Source of the DNA: Zoogloeaceae bacterium
Lineage (GTDB): Bacteria > Pseudomonadota > Gammaproteobacteria > Burkholderiales > Rhodocyclaceae
Direction: 5' to 3'
Assembly (NCBI GenBank): GCA_024235595.1
Contig: JACKMC010000018.1
Location: 1 to 52,785 of the forward strand
Length of the DNA stretch: 52,785 bases
The notes below the pieces were generated by a model that was given only the letters and a program-made list of their open reading frames with translations, was not told the DNA's origin and did no database searches. Below, one piece after another: positions 9,266-18,029 of the stretch. Position 1 is the stretch's first letter. Each line of letters opens with the position of its first letter. A program made the translations under genes and the position numbers.

Positions 9266-10497
9266 GCATCCGGCTCCGAGTGCTTGCAAGCAGCTAGCGG
9301 CTCACCCTTGGCGCGCCGAAAGGTGCCCCACGCGTTTCGCAACGACGTCACGATCCCCGCCTCGCTGGTCGCCTTGCCCAAGCCAAGCCGTCTGTACTTC
9401 GTAGTGCGGCCCTGAGCCAGAAACGTTGCAAGGCTTCGCGGCGCGGCCAAGCGTTTTCGATCGAGTTGATAGGGCTGCATGGCGGAAATCTCATCGATGG
9501 CAAGGGATTCATCTTCAATCCCGCCGGCGCTCCTGACACGTTCAAGCAGCGCCTCGCCAACTGCCGTTCGGGCCAGTATCAAACTGCGTCCCGCGCGTTC
9601 CTCGAAATCGGGGTAGCCGTCCTTGCCATACCAAGCATCGGCGCAGACGATGTCGGCAAATTCGCCCGTCCCATCGGCGCAGATCTTGCATCGAAACTGA
9701 AGGTGCTTGCCCAGAATCCCGCCCCAGGAGCGGTTGTAGTCCATTTCAAAAGTGGCGCCGTCGTGTTGAACGGCCCGGGCCATGCCCGGCCAACCGTCAC
9801 CGCGGTAGCGGAAGGTGCTGAGTTGTTCGAGCCGGGCGCCCATGGCCATGAGCAATTCGTGCGTGCCATGAATGCTGGGAATCCCCGCGCACATGAACGA
9901 CAACAGGTAGGGAACCTGCATTGCGACCTCAGCATGACGGCCCATATACGCGCGCAACGCGGCAACATCGCAGGGCTTGCCCACAAAGGCGAATCGTTCA
10001 CCGGTTGCAAGGAGGTCGCGGAGCGATCTCAGCGGTGACGAAGGCGCATAGCGGGACCCTGCAGCGCGAAGTACGTCTGCACGCGTGCGGCTGATCTGCA
10101 GTTCGTTCAAGATCGGGTCGCTCTTGCTCGCGGCAACCTGGGCGACGAAATCGACCTCTCCCGACTCCAGAAGGTAGATGCACAATGCGGAAAGCACGCC
10201 GCCCGACGAACCTTGCCGGCGGGTCTCAGGGTCCGTCGCGTGCCCGCCGGTCACCCCGCGAAGAGGCCCCCAGTTGACGTTGTAGCCGTCCAACCCTTCG
10301 GCGTGACCAACCTCGACGCCGGGACAGCATGCCGCGATCTCGGTTTCGACCTCCTTCGAAAAGGCACGACCAACGACCGGGCGCAGATAACCCAGGCTCG
10401 ACATGTGCATTGTGATCTCGCCGGGGTTTCCCAGGCTCTCGCACAGACCGCAGCCGGTGCAAAGGCCCGCGGTGACGACCTTCTCTACAAGATTCAT
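9262..10497 (-). CDS. FrhB/FdhB-like ferredoxin-domain protein (Coenzyme F420 hydrogenase beta family)
   Basis: 411 residues; GGGGGAAC precedes ATG 10497. The N-terminus carries CTGCGLCESLGNPG (Cys13, 16, 19), a ferredoxin-type cluster motif, and further cysteines lie in FRCKICADGTGEFADIVC. A GKPCDVAALRAYM segment and the ADAWYGKDGYPDFEERAGR region match the N- and C-terminal FrhB_FdhB domains. In methanogens the family passes electrons through F420/FAD and Fe-S clusters; in bacteria many copies sit in polysaccharide loci beside pyruvyl transferases, where the reaction is unknown. An oxidoreductive sugar modification is possible but is inference. It overlaps the pyruvyl transferase by four bases. 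Confidence 0.85.
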   Translation of the reverse strand: MNLVEKVVTAGLCTGCGLCESLGNPGEITMHMSSLGYLRPVVGRAFSKEVETEIAACCPGVEVGHAEGLDGYNVNWGPLRGVTGGHATDPETRRQGSSGGVLSALCIYLLESGEVDFVAQVAASKSDPILNELQISRTRADVLRAAGSRYAPSSPLRSLRDLLATGERFAFVGKPCDVAALRAYMGRHAEVAMQVPYLLSFMCAGIPSIHGTHELLMAMGARLEQLSTFRYRGDGWPGMARAVQHDGATFEMDYNRSWGGILGKHLQFRCKICADGTGEFADIVCADAWYGKDGYPDFEERAGRSLILARTAVGEALLERVRSAGGIEDESLAIDEISAMQPYQLDRKRLAAPRSLATFLAQGRTTKYRRLGLGKATSEAGIVTSLRNAWGTFRRAKGEPLAACKHSEPDA

Positions 10498-10557
10498 TGT
10501 TCCCCCATGCCAATTGAAGCGCGGCTCACTCGCGCCCGATGAAATTTCATGCTCGAC

Positions 10558-11850
10558 CTAAGGTGCCAAAAGCAGCATCGGAAGATGCAAGAACGGAAGA
10601 AACATGAGCGAGGCAAGGCCCGCACACAGCGGCTGCGAGGGTCTGACACCGGCCAACTGCATTCCCCTGACGCAATAGGCGATGGCCAGAATCAGATTGC
10701 CAAGCACAAGGCACCAGACCCATGCCACAACGCCCCAACGCGGTACGAGCCAGACAGCGCAAGCTAGTACCACCACCCATTGAAAGAGATTGGCAATCGC
10801 GCGAAATCGCTGCTGCCCCGCCGAAGTGAGCACGACGCCCCATGAGGCCGCGAAGAATCTGACAAAGAAAAGCAGGCCGAGCCAAGGCAACACGTCAATC
10901 AGGGCGGAAAACTCGGCGCCGAACAGGATCAACACCAGCGGCTTTGCCGCAACCGCCAGCAGGAGGCCGAACCCGAGACCGATTCCCACGAACGCCCATT
11001 GCATCCGGGCCGACTCGATCCCGAGCTTGCCGGCGTCGTCTGCGACACGCGCTGCGCGTGGCAGAAAAACGCTTGCCAGAACATTGGCGCCTTGGGCGCC
11101 GCCATTGAAGAGTCTCATCCCCGCTTGGTAGATACCTACCGCCGCGGAGCCTGCATAGTGGTTCAGGACGAGACTGTCGATCTGCCCAAACAGGCTCTGC
11201 AGTCCGAAATCGGCCGCGTAGGCGGCGGTCGCCCGAATGCGGCCGATTCCTGCCGCAAGAGCCCCGGCGCTCAGTCCGGAAAAGAAGCGCGCCAGAAAAA
11301 TCCGGGTCATGACCAGCACCAAGATCCGCGACAGCATGAATGCCGCGGCGGCCGCCTCAGCGCTCGGAACCCACCAGACCGCAAGCGCAACGATCGAAAA
11401 CTGGAGCAGCGAGGCAACTGATGCGAGCCGTGTCTCGTCGGCAAACCGATTGGTAGCCCTGAACCCTACGTTGAAGAACTCGGTCATCGCATCGGCAAGC
11501 GTTGCGACCAAGAGCGCCACAAAGACAATTCGCGTATCGGTCTCAAGCCAGGCAACAGAAAGCAGCCCAAGCACAGCGACCAGGGCGCTCAGCAATAGTT
11601 TTGCCGTGAGCACTTCGCTCATCACTCGTGTCGCCTCTTGCGGTCGCACACCAATCTCGCGCAAGACATAGGGCGTGAAGCCGAAATTGGCGACAAGTGT
11701 CAGGAGCGTGGCCACCGAGAGCCACAGCATGACTTGACCGAAGGGTTCCGGGCCGAGCATGCGCGCCATCGCAACGAATGTCAGCAGCCCAAAGCCAAGC
11801 CTCAGGGCCGTGCTTGTTCCCATGAGAGCGACATTTCGAAGGACGGACAT
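10558..11850 (-). CDS. Wzx-type oligosaccharide flippase (MATE/PST superfamily)
   Basis: 430 residues, almost entirely hydrophobic, with 12-14 predicted membrane helices. The N-terminus NVALMGTSTALRLGFGLLTF and the following RMLGPEPFGQVMLW match the polysaccharide_synt family, whose members flip undecaprenyl-linked repeat units to the periplasmic face. Charged residues sit in the middle region (QSLFGQIDSLVLNHYAG), as usual. It starts at ATG 11850, 18 bases after the epsI stop, and ends 60 bases before the FrhB-like gene. With the Wzy-like gene and EpsF/EpsG it makes a complete Wzx/Wzy-dependent pathway. Confidence 0.9.
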   Translation of the reverse strand: MSVLRNVALMGTSTALRLGFGLLTFVAMARMLGPEPFGQVMLWLSVATLLTLVANFGFTPYVLREIGVRPQEATRVMSEVLTAKLLLSALVAVLGLLSVAWLETDTRIVFVALLVATLADAMTEFFNVGFRATNRFADETRLASVASLLQFSIVALAVWWVPSAEAAAAAFMLSRILVLVMTRIFLARFFSGLSAGALAAGIGRIRATAAYAADFGLQSLFGQIDSLVLNHYAGSAAVGIYQAGMRLFNGGAQGANVLASVFLPRAARVADDAGKLGIESARMQWAFVGIGLGFGLLLAVAAKPLVLILFGAEFSALIDVLPWLGLLFFVRFFAASWGVVLTSAGQQRFRAIANLFQWVVVLACAVWLVPRWGVVAWVWCLVLGNLILAIAYCVRGMQLAGVRPSQPLCAGLASLMFLPFLHLPMLLLAP

Positions 11851-11868
11851 GGCGATGGCCTTGCCGGA

Positions 11869-12600
11869 TCAGGCCGGAAGGCCGAGACCGGACAGCCGAA
11901 GCCTGACGTCAGCGGGCACAGCCTTGAAGAGTTGATCGATGAAACCGCCCTGGACCACAAAAGCGTCCGCGCTATCGCGGTCTATGGACGAGACCCGGAA
12001 CAGCAAGCCATCGACAATGATGCCTTTCATTCCATAACGCATTTCCGCGATCTTCTTTTCAACCCCCCCAAGAGCAGTCTTGCTTCCGATCATCGTCCAA
12101 TAGGTCACGGGCTCGTATCGCTGAGCGCCGAGCACTGTCTCGAGCCGTCGAATCGGCAGGACTCCAAACTGCGTCGTCAGCAGGTCCTTGCGGTTGGATC
12201 GAATCTGAAACCCCTGCGCCGGATAGCACACCTCGGGATAGTGCAGTTGCATGCTGTCGCGCTGATCTTCACCATAAGCGATCGATAACATCACGCGCGT
12301 TCCGGTTTGGGTATTGACGTAGGTGCGCGAAAGCGTCTGGCTGTAGAGGCGATTGATAAGTTGGGTCTGCTGGGGGTTCACTACGCCCGCAGAAGCGTTT
12401 CGGTCGACCGCCCAGTCACCGAAAGCGGTCGGGATCATGCTTTCGAGCTTGATCGGCTCTTCGTCGGCCAGCCGCAGGGTAGGCGTCAGAAGCCAGGCGA
12501 TCAAGGCGCCAAGCGCCATGATGAGTGCAGCCAGGATTGCGCGGCGGGTGAGCCCCCTGGCGCTGGTACCGGTCATAGCGGTCATGGCGGCGCCTTTCAT
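11869..12600 (-). CDS. epsI: EpsI, exosortase B-associated protein
   Basis: 243 residues. One N-terminal membrane anchor (AILAALIMALGALIAWLLTP) is followed by a periplasmic DUF3485/EpsI domain with IPTAFGDWAVD, YGEDQRDSMQLHYPEVCYPA and QGFQIRSNRKD. The cysteine in the HxPEVCYPxxG motif is characteristic of EpsI proteins, which accompany exosortases and may be fused to them. ATG 12600 overlaps the xrtB stop (ATGA). Its biochemical role is unsettled; family knowledge places it with EPS production and PEP-CTERM sorting. Confidence 0.92.
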   Translation of the reverse strand: MKGAAMTAMTGTSARGLTRRAILAALIMALGALIAWLLTPTLRLADEEPIKLESMIPTAFGDWAVDRNASAGVVNPQQTQLINRLYSQTLSRTYVNTQTGTRVMLSIAYGEDQRDSMQLHYPEVCYPAQGFQIRSNRKDLLTTQFGVLPIRRLETVLGAQRYEPVTYWTMIGSKTALGGVEKKIAEMRYGMKGIIVDGLLFRVSSIDRDSADAFVVQGGFIDQLFKAVPADVRLRLSGLGLPA

Positions 12601-13490
12601 TGAGCAAGCCGTCCCTTGACACCAAATCGCAGTGCGGAGTCGGCGGCCATGATGAGCAGCAAGGCACTGATGAACAGGACCATGCCCGAGAAGCCATGCA
12701 GAAAGCCCTGTCCGGCCTCATCTCCGAAGTGGTAGGTAATGAGGGTGAGCACCATCACCCGGATAACGTTGGCGGTGAAGCTGATCGGAACGATGAGCAC
12801 GGCGAGTGCAACGTTGCGCAGCACCGAGGCGTGGCGCACCACGTTGAGGTACAGCAGGCCGAGGGCCTCCAGCGTGAAGAGGGTATGCAAACCGGCACAT
12901 GCGTCGGCAACGAGCAGTTGATATTGCCCAATCTGCAGCATCACTCCGGTTCGTGCGATGGGGTAACCGGCGGCGTAAAGAATCTGCTCTGCGACATAGC
13001 TCACCGCCATCTTCATTGGCCCGGTGAGCGTATCGACCACCACGCCCGGCAGCGGGATCATGAACAGCATGAAGAAAAGCGCAAACCAACAGAGGCGCAG
13101 GGCAGCCGGGCCCCGCAGCAGCAGCAGAATGCCTACGATCATCCACACCAGCGAGCCGATCTCGAAGAGCAGAATGCCCTGCGAACGCCCCAGCGCGTAG
13201 AGCAGCGAGCCGAATATCAACACGGGCCAGGCCGCAATCGGCCGGGATCCCGAATCGTCAAGCGCTTCGACCTGGGGCCATTTGCGCCACATGAGCCAGA
13301 TCGAAAGAGCCAGCACGATAGGGCCATGCGCCTGTTCGTCGGTGGACCAGACGCCGCGGAACAGGTCCACAAAGCTCGGCACATACATGAAGGCCAGCCC
13401 CGCCAGCACGATGAGCCAGGGCGCGAGCTGGGCGCGGCTGGTGTCGGTGCCGGGGTGGGCGGTGGTGTTCATGGTGTTGGTGGTTGGCAC
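12597..13490 (-). CDS. xrtB: Exosortase B (XrtB)
   Basis: 297 residues from a GTG at 13490, with an ATG at 13472 as alternative; neither has a strong ribosome-binding site. About eight membrane helices. The three catalytic residues of the exosortase/archaeosortase family are present: Cys198 in ADACAGLHTL, Arg244 in NVIRVMVL and His265 in FLHGFSGMV. It is a membrane transpeptidase-like enzyme that recognises the C-terminal PEP-helix-basic signal of PEP-CTERM proteins. Pairing with a downstream B-type EpsI and the upstream epsD-G set is the reason for the XrtB assignment. Five proteins in this window carry candidate substrate tails. Confidence 0.93.
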   Translation of the reverse strand: MPTTNTMNTTAHPGTDTSRAQLAPWLIVLAGLAFMYVPSFVDLFRGVWSTDEQAHGPIVLALSIWLMWRKWPQVEALDDSGSRPIAAWPVLIFGSLLYALGRSQGILLFEIGSLVWMIVGILLLLRGPAALRLCWFALFFMLFMIPLPGVVVDTLTGPMKMAVSYVAEQILYAAGYPIARTGVMLQIGQYQLLVADACAGLHTLFTLEALGLLYLNVVRHASVLRNVALAVLIVPISFTANVIRVMVLTLITYHFGDEAGQGFLHGFSGMVLFISALLLIMAADSALRFGVKGRLAQ

Positions 13491-13495
13491 GGGGC

Positions 13496-14377
13496 TTAGC
13501 GGTCGGTGAGCACGGAGCCGACGACGCTGGCGCCGGCCTGTTGCAGCATGTCGGCGTAGCTGCGCAAGAGACCGATGCGGCTGGTATTGCGCTGCGCGAC
13601 CATGAGTGCGCCGCCGGCGCGCACCGCCACCGTCTGCCCGTCGGCAAACTGGCTGCCGGCGGGGGTGTCGATGAGGATCACGTCGTATTCGGCGCCGAGC
13701 TGTTGCAGCAGTTGCCCGAAGCTGGGGCGGGCGAGAAGCTCCTGCGGGTTGGGCGGCACGGTGCCGGCCGGCAGCACCGAGAGATCGCGCAGGGCGGGAA
13801 CCCGCTGGATGATGTCCGGCGTGCCGCGGCCCGAGAGCGCTGCCGAGAGACCGGCGCGGTTTTCTACCCCGAACAGCAGGTGCTGGCGCGGGCTGCGCAT
13901 GTCGGCGTCGACGACCAGGGTGCGCTCGCCAAGCTGCGAGAACACCACGCCGAGGTTGGCGGTGAGCCAGGAGCGGCCTTCGTGGCGGCCCGGGCTGGTG
14001 ATGGCGAGGGCCTTGTGGGCGGTCTCGCTATCGAACCAGCGCAGCACGAGCTGGCTGCGCAGCGCGCGCAGGGCTTCGACCTGGGGCGCGAAGGGGTTGT
14101 AGGCCGCCACCACCTCTTCGGCCACCTTGCTTTCGCCGCGGCTGAGGTAGGGGTAGTCGAACTGGCGCGACAGGGCCTGTTCGATGTCGGCGTCGGTGAT
14201 GAGGCCGAGCTGCTTGGCGGCATCGCCGAAGCGGATGCCCTTTTCGCGCTGCAGCCGCAGCACGCGCTCGGCGTCTTCGGCCTTGAGTTTGCCCGCATCG
14301 ATGAGAATGGCGCCGATCGAGCGCTCTTGTACGGAATGGCGTTCGGCGAGGTCGACGACGCGTTGTATGGTGTTCAT
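13496..14377 (-). CDS. epsG: EpsG, chain-length determinant tyrosine kinase-like ATPase
   Basis: 293 residues from ATG 14377 (MNTIQRVVDLAERHS), with GGAG upstream; the longer frame is a shadow. Residues 1 to about 85 form a small helical domain resembling the N-terminal domain of type II secretion/MshE ATPases (ERSIGAILIDAGKLKAEDAE, GLITDADIEQALS). The rest is a MinD/CpsD-like ATPase: SPGRHEGRSWLTANLG in the Walker A position, TLVVDADMRSPRQH (A'), VILIDTPAG (Walker B). The usual Walker A lysine is replaced by Arg, and no tyrosine-rich tail follows, so classical autophosphorylation is doubtful. It should partner EpsF to control polymer length. Confidence 0.9.
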   Translation of the reverse strand: MNTIQRVVDLAERHSVQERSIGAILIDAGKLKAEDAERVLRLQREKGIRFGDAAKQLGLITDADIEQALSRQFDYPYLSRGESKVAEEVVAAYNPFAPQVEALRALRSQLVLRWFDSETAHKALAITSPGRHEGRSWLTANLGVVFSQLGERTLVVDADMRSPRQHLLFGVENRAGLSAALSGRGTPDIIQRVPALRDLSVLPAGTVPPNPQELLARPSFGQLLQQLGAEYDVILIDTPAGSQFADGQTVAVRAGGALMVAQRNTSRIGLLRSYADMLQQAGASVVGSVLTDR

Positions 14378-14702
14378 TGGAGGCTTACTCCAGTTTCTTT
14401 GTGACCAGCGGGTGTGGTGCTGGGGTGGGGGTATGCGGTGCGCCTTGCGCGGGACGTGGGCGCGCGGGATATCCGCGGCAAGGCGAGGTCTTGGGCGTGT
14501 GCTGTTGCCGGGGCGCCCGTGCTCACTGAGCGGCCGCACTGGATTCCGGCCTGCGCCGGAATGACGGATCCGGAGGCGGTGCCTGCCGAGCGGCTGCGCT
14601 GGATTCCGGCCTGCGCCGGAATGACGGATCCGGGGTACTGGCCTTCGCCCATTGCCGGTATCCGGGCAAGGGCGTGGGTCAGTGGGGTTTGCAGGTGGGT
14701 CG
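14378..14702. other. Intergenic gap between epsF and epsG with two REP-like palindromes
   Basis: About 325 bases without a supported gene separate epsF from epsG, although the rest of the operon is tightly packed. It holds two identical copies of the palindromic repeat GGATTCCGGCCTGCGCCGGA (14541 and 14601), 60 bases apart in the same orientation. No promoter could be recognised with confidence. Folded in mRNA, the palindromes could influence the ratio of upstream to downstream gene products. Confidence 0.6.
14539..14625. repeat. REP-like palindrome, two direct copies
   Basis: Two copies of TGGATTCCGGCCTGCGCCGG followed by AATGACGGATCCGG. Each is an inverted repeat ATTCCGGC-CTGC-GCCGGAAT able to form a hairpin. 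The same element, in both orientations and with ATACCGG variants, recurs near 19.0-19.7, 25.0-25.3, 27.7-28.0, 32.3 and 47.1-47.6 kb. Confidence 0.85.
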
Positions 14703-16046
14703 TCATGCGGAGCCGGGGATCACGCCGAGCACCGGCATGCCGGTGATCTGGGCGAGGTCTTCTTCGCCGCGCACGCGCTGGTCCATGAGCTCGAGCAGCA
14801 GCGCCGCGCCGAGCCCGAGCAGGCCACCGAGGAACACGGCCAGCACGGTGTTGAGCAGCACCTTGGGGCTGGAGGGTTCGAGCGGGGCGACGGCGGGGGT
14901 GAGGACGACGACGTTGGTCTGCTGGGTCTGGCTTTCGAGGTTGGTCTGGGCGAGGCGCTGGGTGACGAGGTCGTAGGCGCGCTGGGCGTTTTCGACGTCG
15001 CGCTGCAGCACGGCGATCTGGTCGCGCTCGGCCTTGAGGGCGAGGACGCGCTGCTTCTGGGCTTCGAGGGCGGCCTTGATCTCGGATTCGCGCTGTACGT
15101 TGACACGGCTGGTGGTGCCGAGCGAGCTCACCACGCGGCGCGTTTCGGCGGCGATGCGCTCGCGCAGGTTGGCGATTTCGGCATCGCTGCGGGCGATCTC
15201 GGGGTGGTTCTTGCCGAGGCGGCCGGCGAGCTGGTCGCGCTGGCCTTCCTGGCGCACGAGATCGGCCTTGAGGCTCTGGATGAGGCCGTTCTGCATGACC
15301 TCGGGCAGGTTGTCGGCGTTGCCGGATTGCGCCTGGCGCGAGCGGCTGTCCACCTTCTGCGCCTGAGCCACCGAGAGCTGGGTCGAGAGCTCGGCGAGGC
15401 GGGCGTTTTCAAGGTCGAGCCGGTCGTCGGTGGCGACGATGCCCTGCTTTTGCTGGTAGTCGGAGAGGCGCTTCTGCGCGGCTTCGAGGTCGGCGCGCAG
15501 GGTGGCGTTCTGGCCGTCAAACCACTTGGCATACTGCCGGGCGGGCTCGACCTTGAGCTCGAGGCTGGTGTCGATGTAGGCCTGGGCCCAGGCGTTGGCC
15601 ACGGCTGCGGCAAACTGCGGGTCGGCGCCCTGGTAGCCGATGGTGAGCATGCTGCTCTCGCGCGAGGGTTGCACGTCGAGCTTCTTCATCAGCAGCTCGG
15701 CCAGCCATATCTTGATCGAGCCCTGGCCCTGTGTTGCTTCTTGCCATTGCTCCTGGATGACCGGCGACTGATCCATCTTGAGCAGGTCGACCACCCGCAG
15801 GGCGACGCGCGTGGAGTTGATGATGTCCACCTGGGTGGCCATGTAGCCGGGGATCATCTGCGCGGGCAGCATGCCGCCCATGAGCGGGTCGGCCGACTTG
15901 GCGTCGACCACCAGCGCGGTTTCGGCGGTGTATTGCTTGGGCAGCAGCAGGCTCACGGCCAGCGCGGTGCCCACCACCACCACGAGGGTGCCGAACACCA
16001 CCCACAGGCGGGCGCGCAGGATGAGGAGGAATTGTTGAAAGGTCAT
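14703..16046 (-). CDS. epsF: EpsF, Wzz-type chain-length determinant protein
   Basis: 447 residues from ATG 16046 (MTFQQFLLILRARLWVVFGT), with GAAAG upstream. An N-terminal membrane helix (LWVVFGTLVVVVGTALAVSL) and a C-terminal helix (VLLNTVLAVFLGGLLGLGAA) flank a long, Gln/Glu/Ala-rich periplasmic coiled-coil region (about residues 180-390), the standard Wzz/GNVR design. The end (ELMDQRVRGEEDLAQITGMP) is the cytoplasmic tail that meets the partner ATPase. It lies 14 bases after epsE. Wzz-type proteins set the modal length of polymers made by Wzx/Wzy pathways. Confidence 0.92.
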   Translation of the reverse strand: MTFQQFLLILRARLWVVFGTLVVVVGTALAVSLLLPKQYTAETALVVDAKSADPLMGGMLPAQMIPGYMATQVDIINSTRVALRVVDLLKMDQSPVIQEQWQEATQGQGSIKIWLAELLMKKLDVQPSRESSMLTIGYQGADPQFAAAVANAWAQAYIDTSLELKVEPARQYAKWFDGQNATLRADLEAAQKRLSDYQQKQGIVATDDRLDLENARLAELSTQLSVAQAQKVDSRSRQAQSGNADNLPEVMQNGLIQSLKADLVRQEGQRDQLAGRLGKNHPEIARSDAEIANLRERIAAETRRVVSSLGTTSRVNVQRESEIKAALEAQKQRVLALKAERDQIAVLQRDVENAQRAYDLVTQRLAQTNLESQTQQTNVVVLTPAVAPLEPSSPKVLLNTVLAVFLGGLLGLGAALLLELMDQRVRGEEDLAQITGMPVLGVIPGSA

Positions 16047-16059
16047 GTGCGGTCCCGGC

Positions 16060-16881
16060 TCAGAACAGGCTTTCTTTGATGTAGATGACGTCGTCGGGCT
16101 TGAGGAGGTCATCCATCTTGGGTTCGATGACCTGGAGCTTGCCATCGGCGTCGCGACGATGGACCTGCAGGCCCTTGACGGTGCCACGCGCGGAGGTGCC
16201 GCCGCCGGTGGCGAGGCCCTGCATCACGCTCATGTTGCGCTCCAGGCGGAACGCGCCCGGGCGCTGCACTTCGCCGTAGATATAGAACACCGGGGCGCGA
16301 TGGACGTAGATCACGTCGCCGCCGGAGAGTACTTCGTTGTCGGCGTCGCTGCCTGCGGCAAACAGCGTCGGCAGGTCGATCTCACGCCGCACGCTCTTGC
16401 CGTCGCGCACCCCGATGAGGACCACGGTGTCGGCCCCGGAAGCGGCGATGCCGCCGGCGGTGGCGAGCATGTCGGAGAGGCGGGTGTTGAAGGTTTCGAG
16501 CGGGTAGCGGCCGGGGCGGTTGACCTGGCCGAGCACCGCGATCTGGTTGCCGCGGATCTGCAAGGGCAGGATGTTGACCTGGGGCTTGAGCACGAAGCCG
16601 CCTTCGCGCAGCTTGCTGGCAACGGTCTGCTCGGCCTTGGCGATGGTCTGGCCGCCAAGCTCGACGTTGCCGATGAGCGGGAAGGTGACGGTGCCGTTTT
16701 CGGAGACGCGGGTCTCGGTGGTGAGATCCGGGTTCTGGAACACGGTAATGCGTACGATGTCGCCGGCGCCCAGCGCGTATTCGGCGTCTTGCGCTGCTGC
16801 GGGGCCGGCCAGGCCGAGCAGCACGAGCGCAGCGATGGCGCCAAGACGGGTGGAAAGCTGTTGAAAGAATCGTTTGATCAT
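16060..16881 (-). CDS. epsE: EpsE, polysaccharide export protein (Wza-like)
   Basis: 273 residues from ATG 16881 (MIKRFFQQLSTRLGA); another ATG four codons upstream at 16893 is too close to the GAAGG site. A cleavable signal peptide ends AGPAAAQDAEY. The Poly_export domain follows (YALGAGDIVRITVFQNPDL, VSENGTVTFPLIGNVELGG), then SLBB domains (VLGQVNRPGRYPLET and YIYGEVQRPGAFRLERNM). No lipobox cysteine is seen, unlike E. coli Wza. It should form the periplasmic/outer-membrane export channel, probably together with EpsL. It sits 75 bases after epsD. Confidence 0.92.
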   Translation of the reverse strand: MIKRFFQQLSTRLGAIAALVLLGLAGPAAAQDAEYALGAGDIVRITVFQNPDLTTETRVSENGTVTFPLIGNVELGGQTIAKAEQTVASKLREGGFVLKPQVNILPLQIRGNQIAVLGQVNRPGRYPLETFNTRLSDMLATAGGIAASGADTVVLIGVRDGKSVRREIDLPTLFAAGSDADNEVLSGGDVIYVHRAPVFYIYGEVQRPGAFRLERNMSVMQGLATGGGTSARGTVKGLQVHRRDADGKLQVIEPKMDDLLKPDDVIYIKESLF

Positions 16882-16955
16882 TGAGGCATTCACCTTCGTT
16901 GTGTTCTTCGGAGGGCGCGCTCGCGCCCGCCTGTTGGATCCCGGTCGGCCGGCGC

Positions 16956-18002
16956 TTACTTGAGGCCGGCCACCCCTTTCTCGATCGCGGTCTGGCTGGC
17001 TTCTTCGGCTGCAGCGGCGGCCGGGGTGATCGGCGCGGCAGGTGCATCCGAGTGAGCAGCGGCGGCGGGCGCCTCGACTGCGGGCGCAGCGGCGGGGTCG
17101 GCTACGAGCGGCGCGTCGGGCGCGGGCGCTGCGGGGTCGGTCGCCACCGCAGCCGGCTCGGCCGGCTTGGTGAACTCGCCCACGTATTCGATCTTGGCCG
17201 CGTCGCGCAGGCGCTTGATCTCGGCCTTGGCGAGCTCGGTACGGGCACGATTTTCAAGAAACTTTTCGATGAACGGCCGCGCCTGGTTTTCGTCGAGCGG
17301 CTGCTCGCGCGAGGCGGCAAGGAACATGACGATCACGCCCTCGGGGCCGCGCACCAGCGCGATCTGACCATCCTTCATCGCGGCAAAGCGCGGCAGGGCC
17401 TCGAGCGGGAGCTGTTCGGCGGGCTTCACGCCACCGCCGGCGGCAAACGGGATGTTCTGCGCGCGCAGCCAGTTGATGAGCTCGGGAAAATTGCGCGCCT
17501 GATCCACCTGGGCGCGCAGTTCGTCCTGGCGCTCGGCCGGCAGGCGGATGTTGAGCTCCTGCAGGTTGTAGATGCGACGCTTGGCGAAGAGGTCGGGGTG
17601 CTCGTCGTAGAACGTCTTGACCTCGGCGTCGGTCGGCTTGCCTGTCTGGGCGAGCGTCTGGTCGAGATAGGCGCGGGCGAGGATCTCGCGGCGCGAGGCT
17701 TCGATGAGCTGCAATACGCGGGGGTCGCGATCGAGCTTTTTCTCGTTGGCCTGCTGGACGAGCAGTTCCTGGTCGATCAGGCGCTCGAGAATGCCGGTCG
17801 AAGCCTGCTTGAGCTGATCCGGCTTGATGTTCGCGACCCGGGACAGCGCGCCATTGATCTGGTGCACCGAGATTTCCTCGGAATTCACCTTGGCGGCAAC
17901 CTGAGTGGCGGGCTTCGTGCCGCCATCATCACCTCCGCACGCAGCGAGCAGAAGTGCTGCCGCGATTGCTGCCAGGCGGGAGTTGAAAAGTGACTTCGGC
18001 AT
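16956..18002 (-). CDS. epsD: EpsD family peptidyl-prolyl isomerase lipoprotein
   Basis: 348 residues from ATG 18002 (MPKSLFNSRLAA); AGGTC lies just upstream. The signal peptide ends in the lipobox LLLAACGG, so it is a lipoprotein. A SurA-like N-terminal helical domain (VNGALSR-type region around residues 30-150) precedes a parvulin-like domain (VKTFYDEHPDLFAKRRIYNL and AAMKDGQIALVRGPEGVIVM). The last 65 residues are rich in Ala and Pro with no defined fold. EpsD proteins are standard first genes of exosortase-linked eps clusters, and probably help fold export components in the periplasm. A short leader resembles those of the PEP-CTERM genes nearby. Confidence 0.9.
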   Translation of the reverse strand: MPKSLFNSRLAAIAAALLLAACGGDDGGTKPATQVAAKVNSEEISVHQINGALSRVANIKPDQLKQASTGILERLIDQELLVQQANEKKLDRDPRVLQLIEASRREILARAYLDQTLAQTGKPTDAEVKTFYDEHPDLFAKRRIYNLQELNIRLPAERQDELRAQVDQARNFPELINWLRAQNIPFAAGGGVKPAEQLPLEALPRFAAMKDGQIALVRGPEGVIVMFLAASREQPLDENQARPFIEKFLENRARTELAKAEIKRLRDAAKIEYVGEFTKPAEPAAVATDPAAPAPDAPLVADPAAAPAVEAPAAAAHSDAPAAPITPAAAAAEEASQTAIEKGVAGLK

Positions 18003-18029
18003 GATCGACCTTATGTGTATTATTGGAAT
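18003..18029 (-). promoter_or_regulatory. Shared 5' leader motif upstream of epsD
   Basis: On the minus strand ATTCCA-ATAATACACATAAGGTC lies directly before the epsD start. It matches the ATCCCA-(A/T)-rich-AGGTC leaders of the three PEP-CTERM genes at 18732, 20511 and 21401 with 17-21 bases between the ATYCCA core and the ATG. Confidence 0.5.

Noticed and set aside
14652..16079. Plus-strand open frame of 475 codons opposite epsF
   Set aside because: Gly/Leu/Val/His-rich shadow translation; epsF on the other strand is clearly real.
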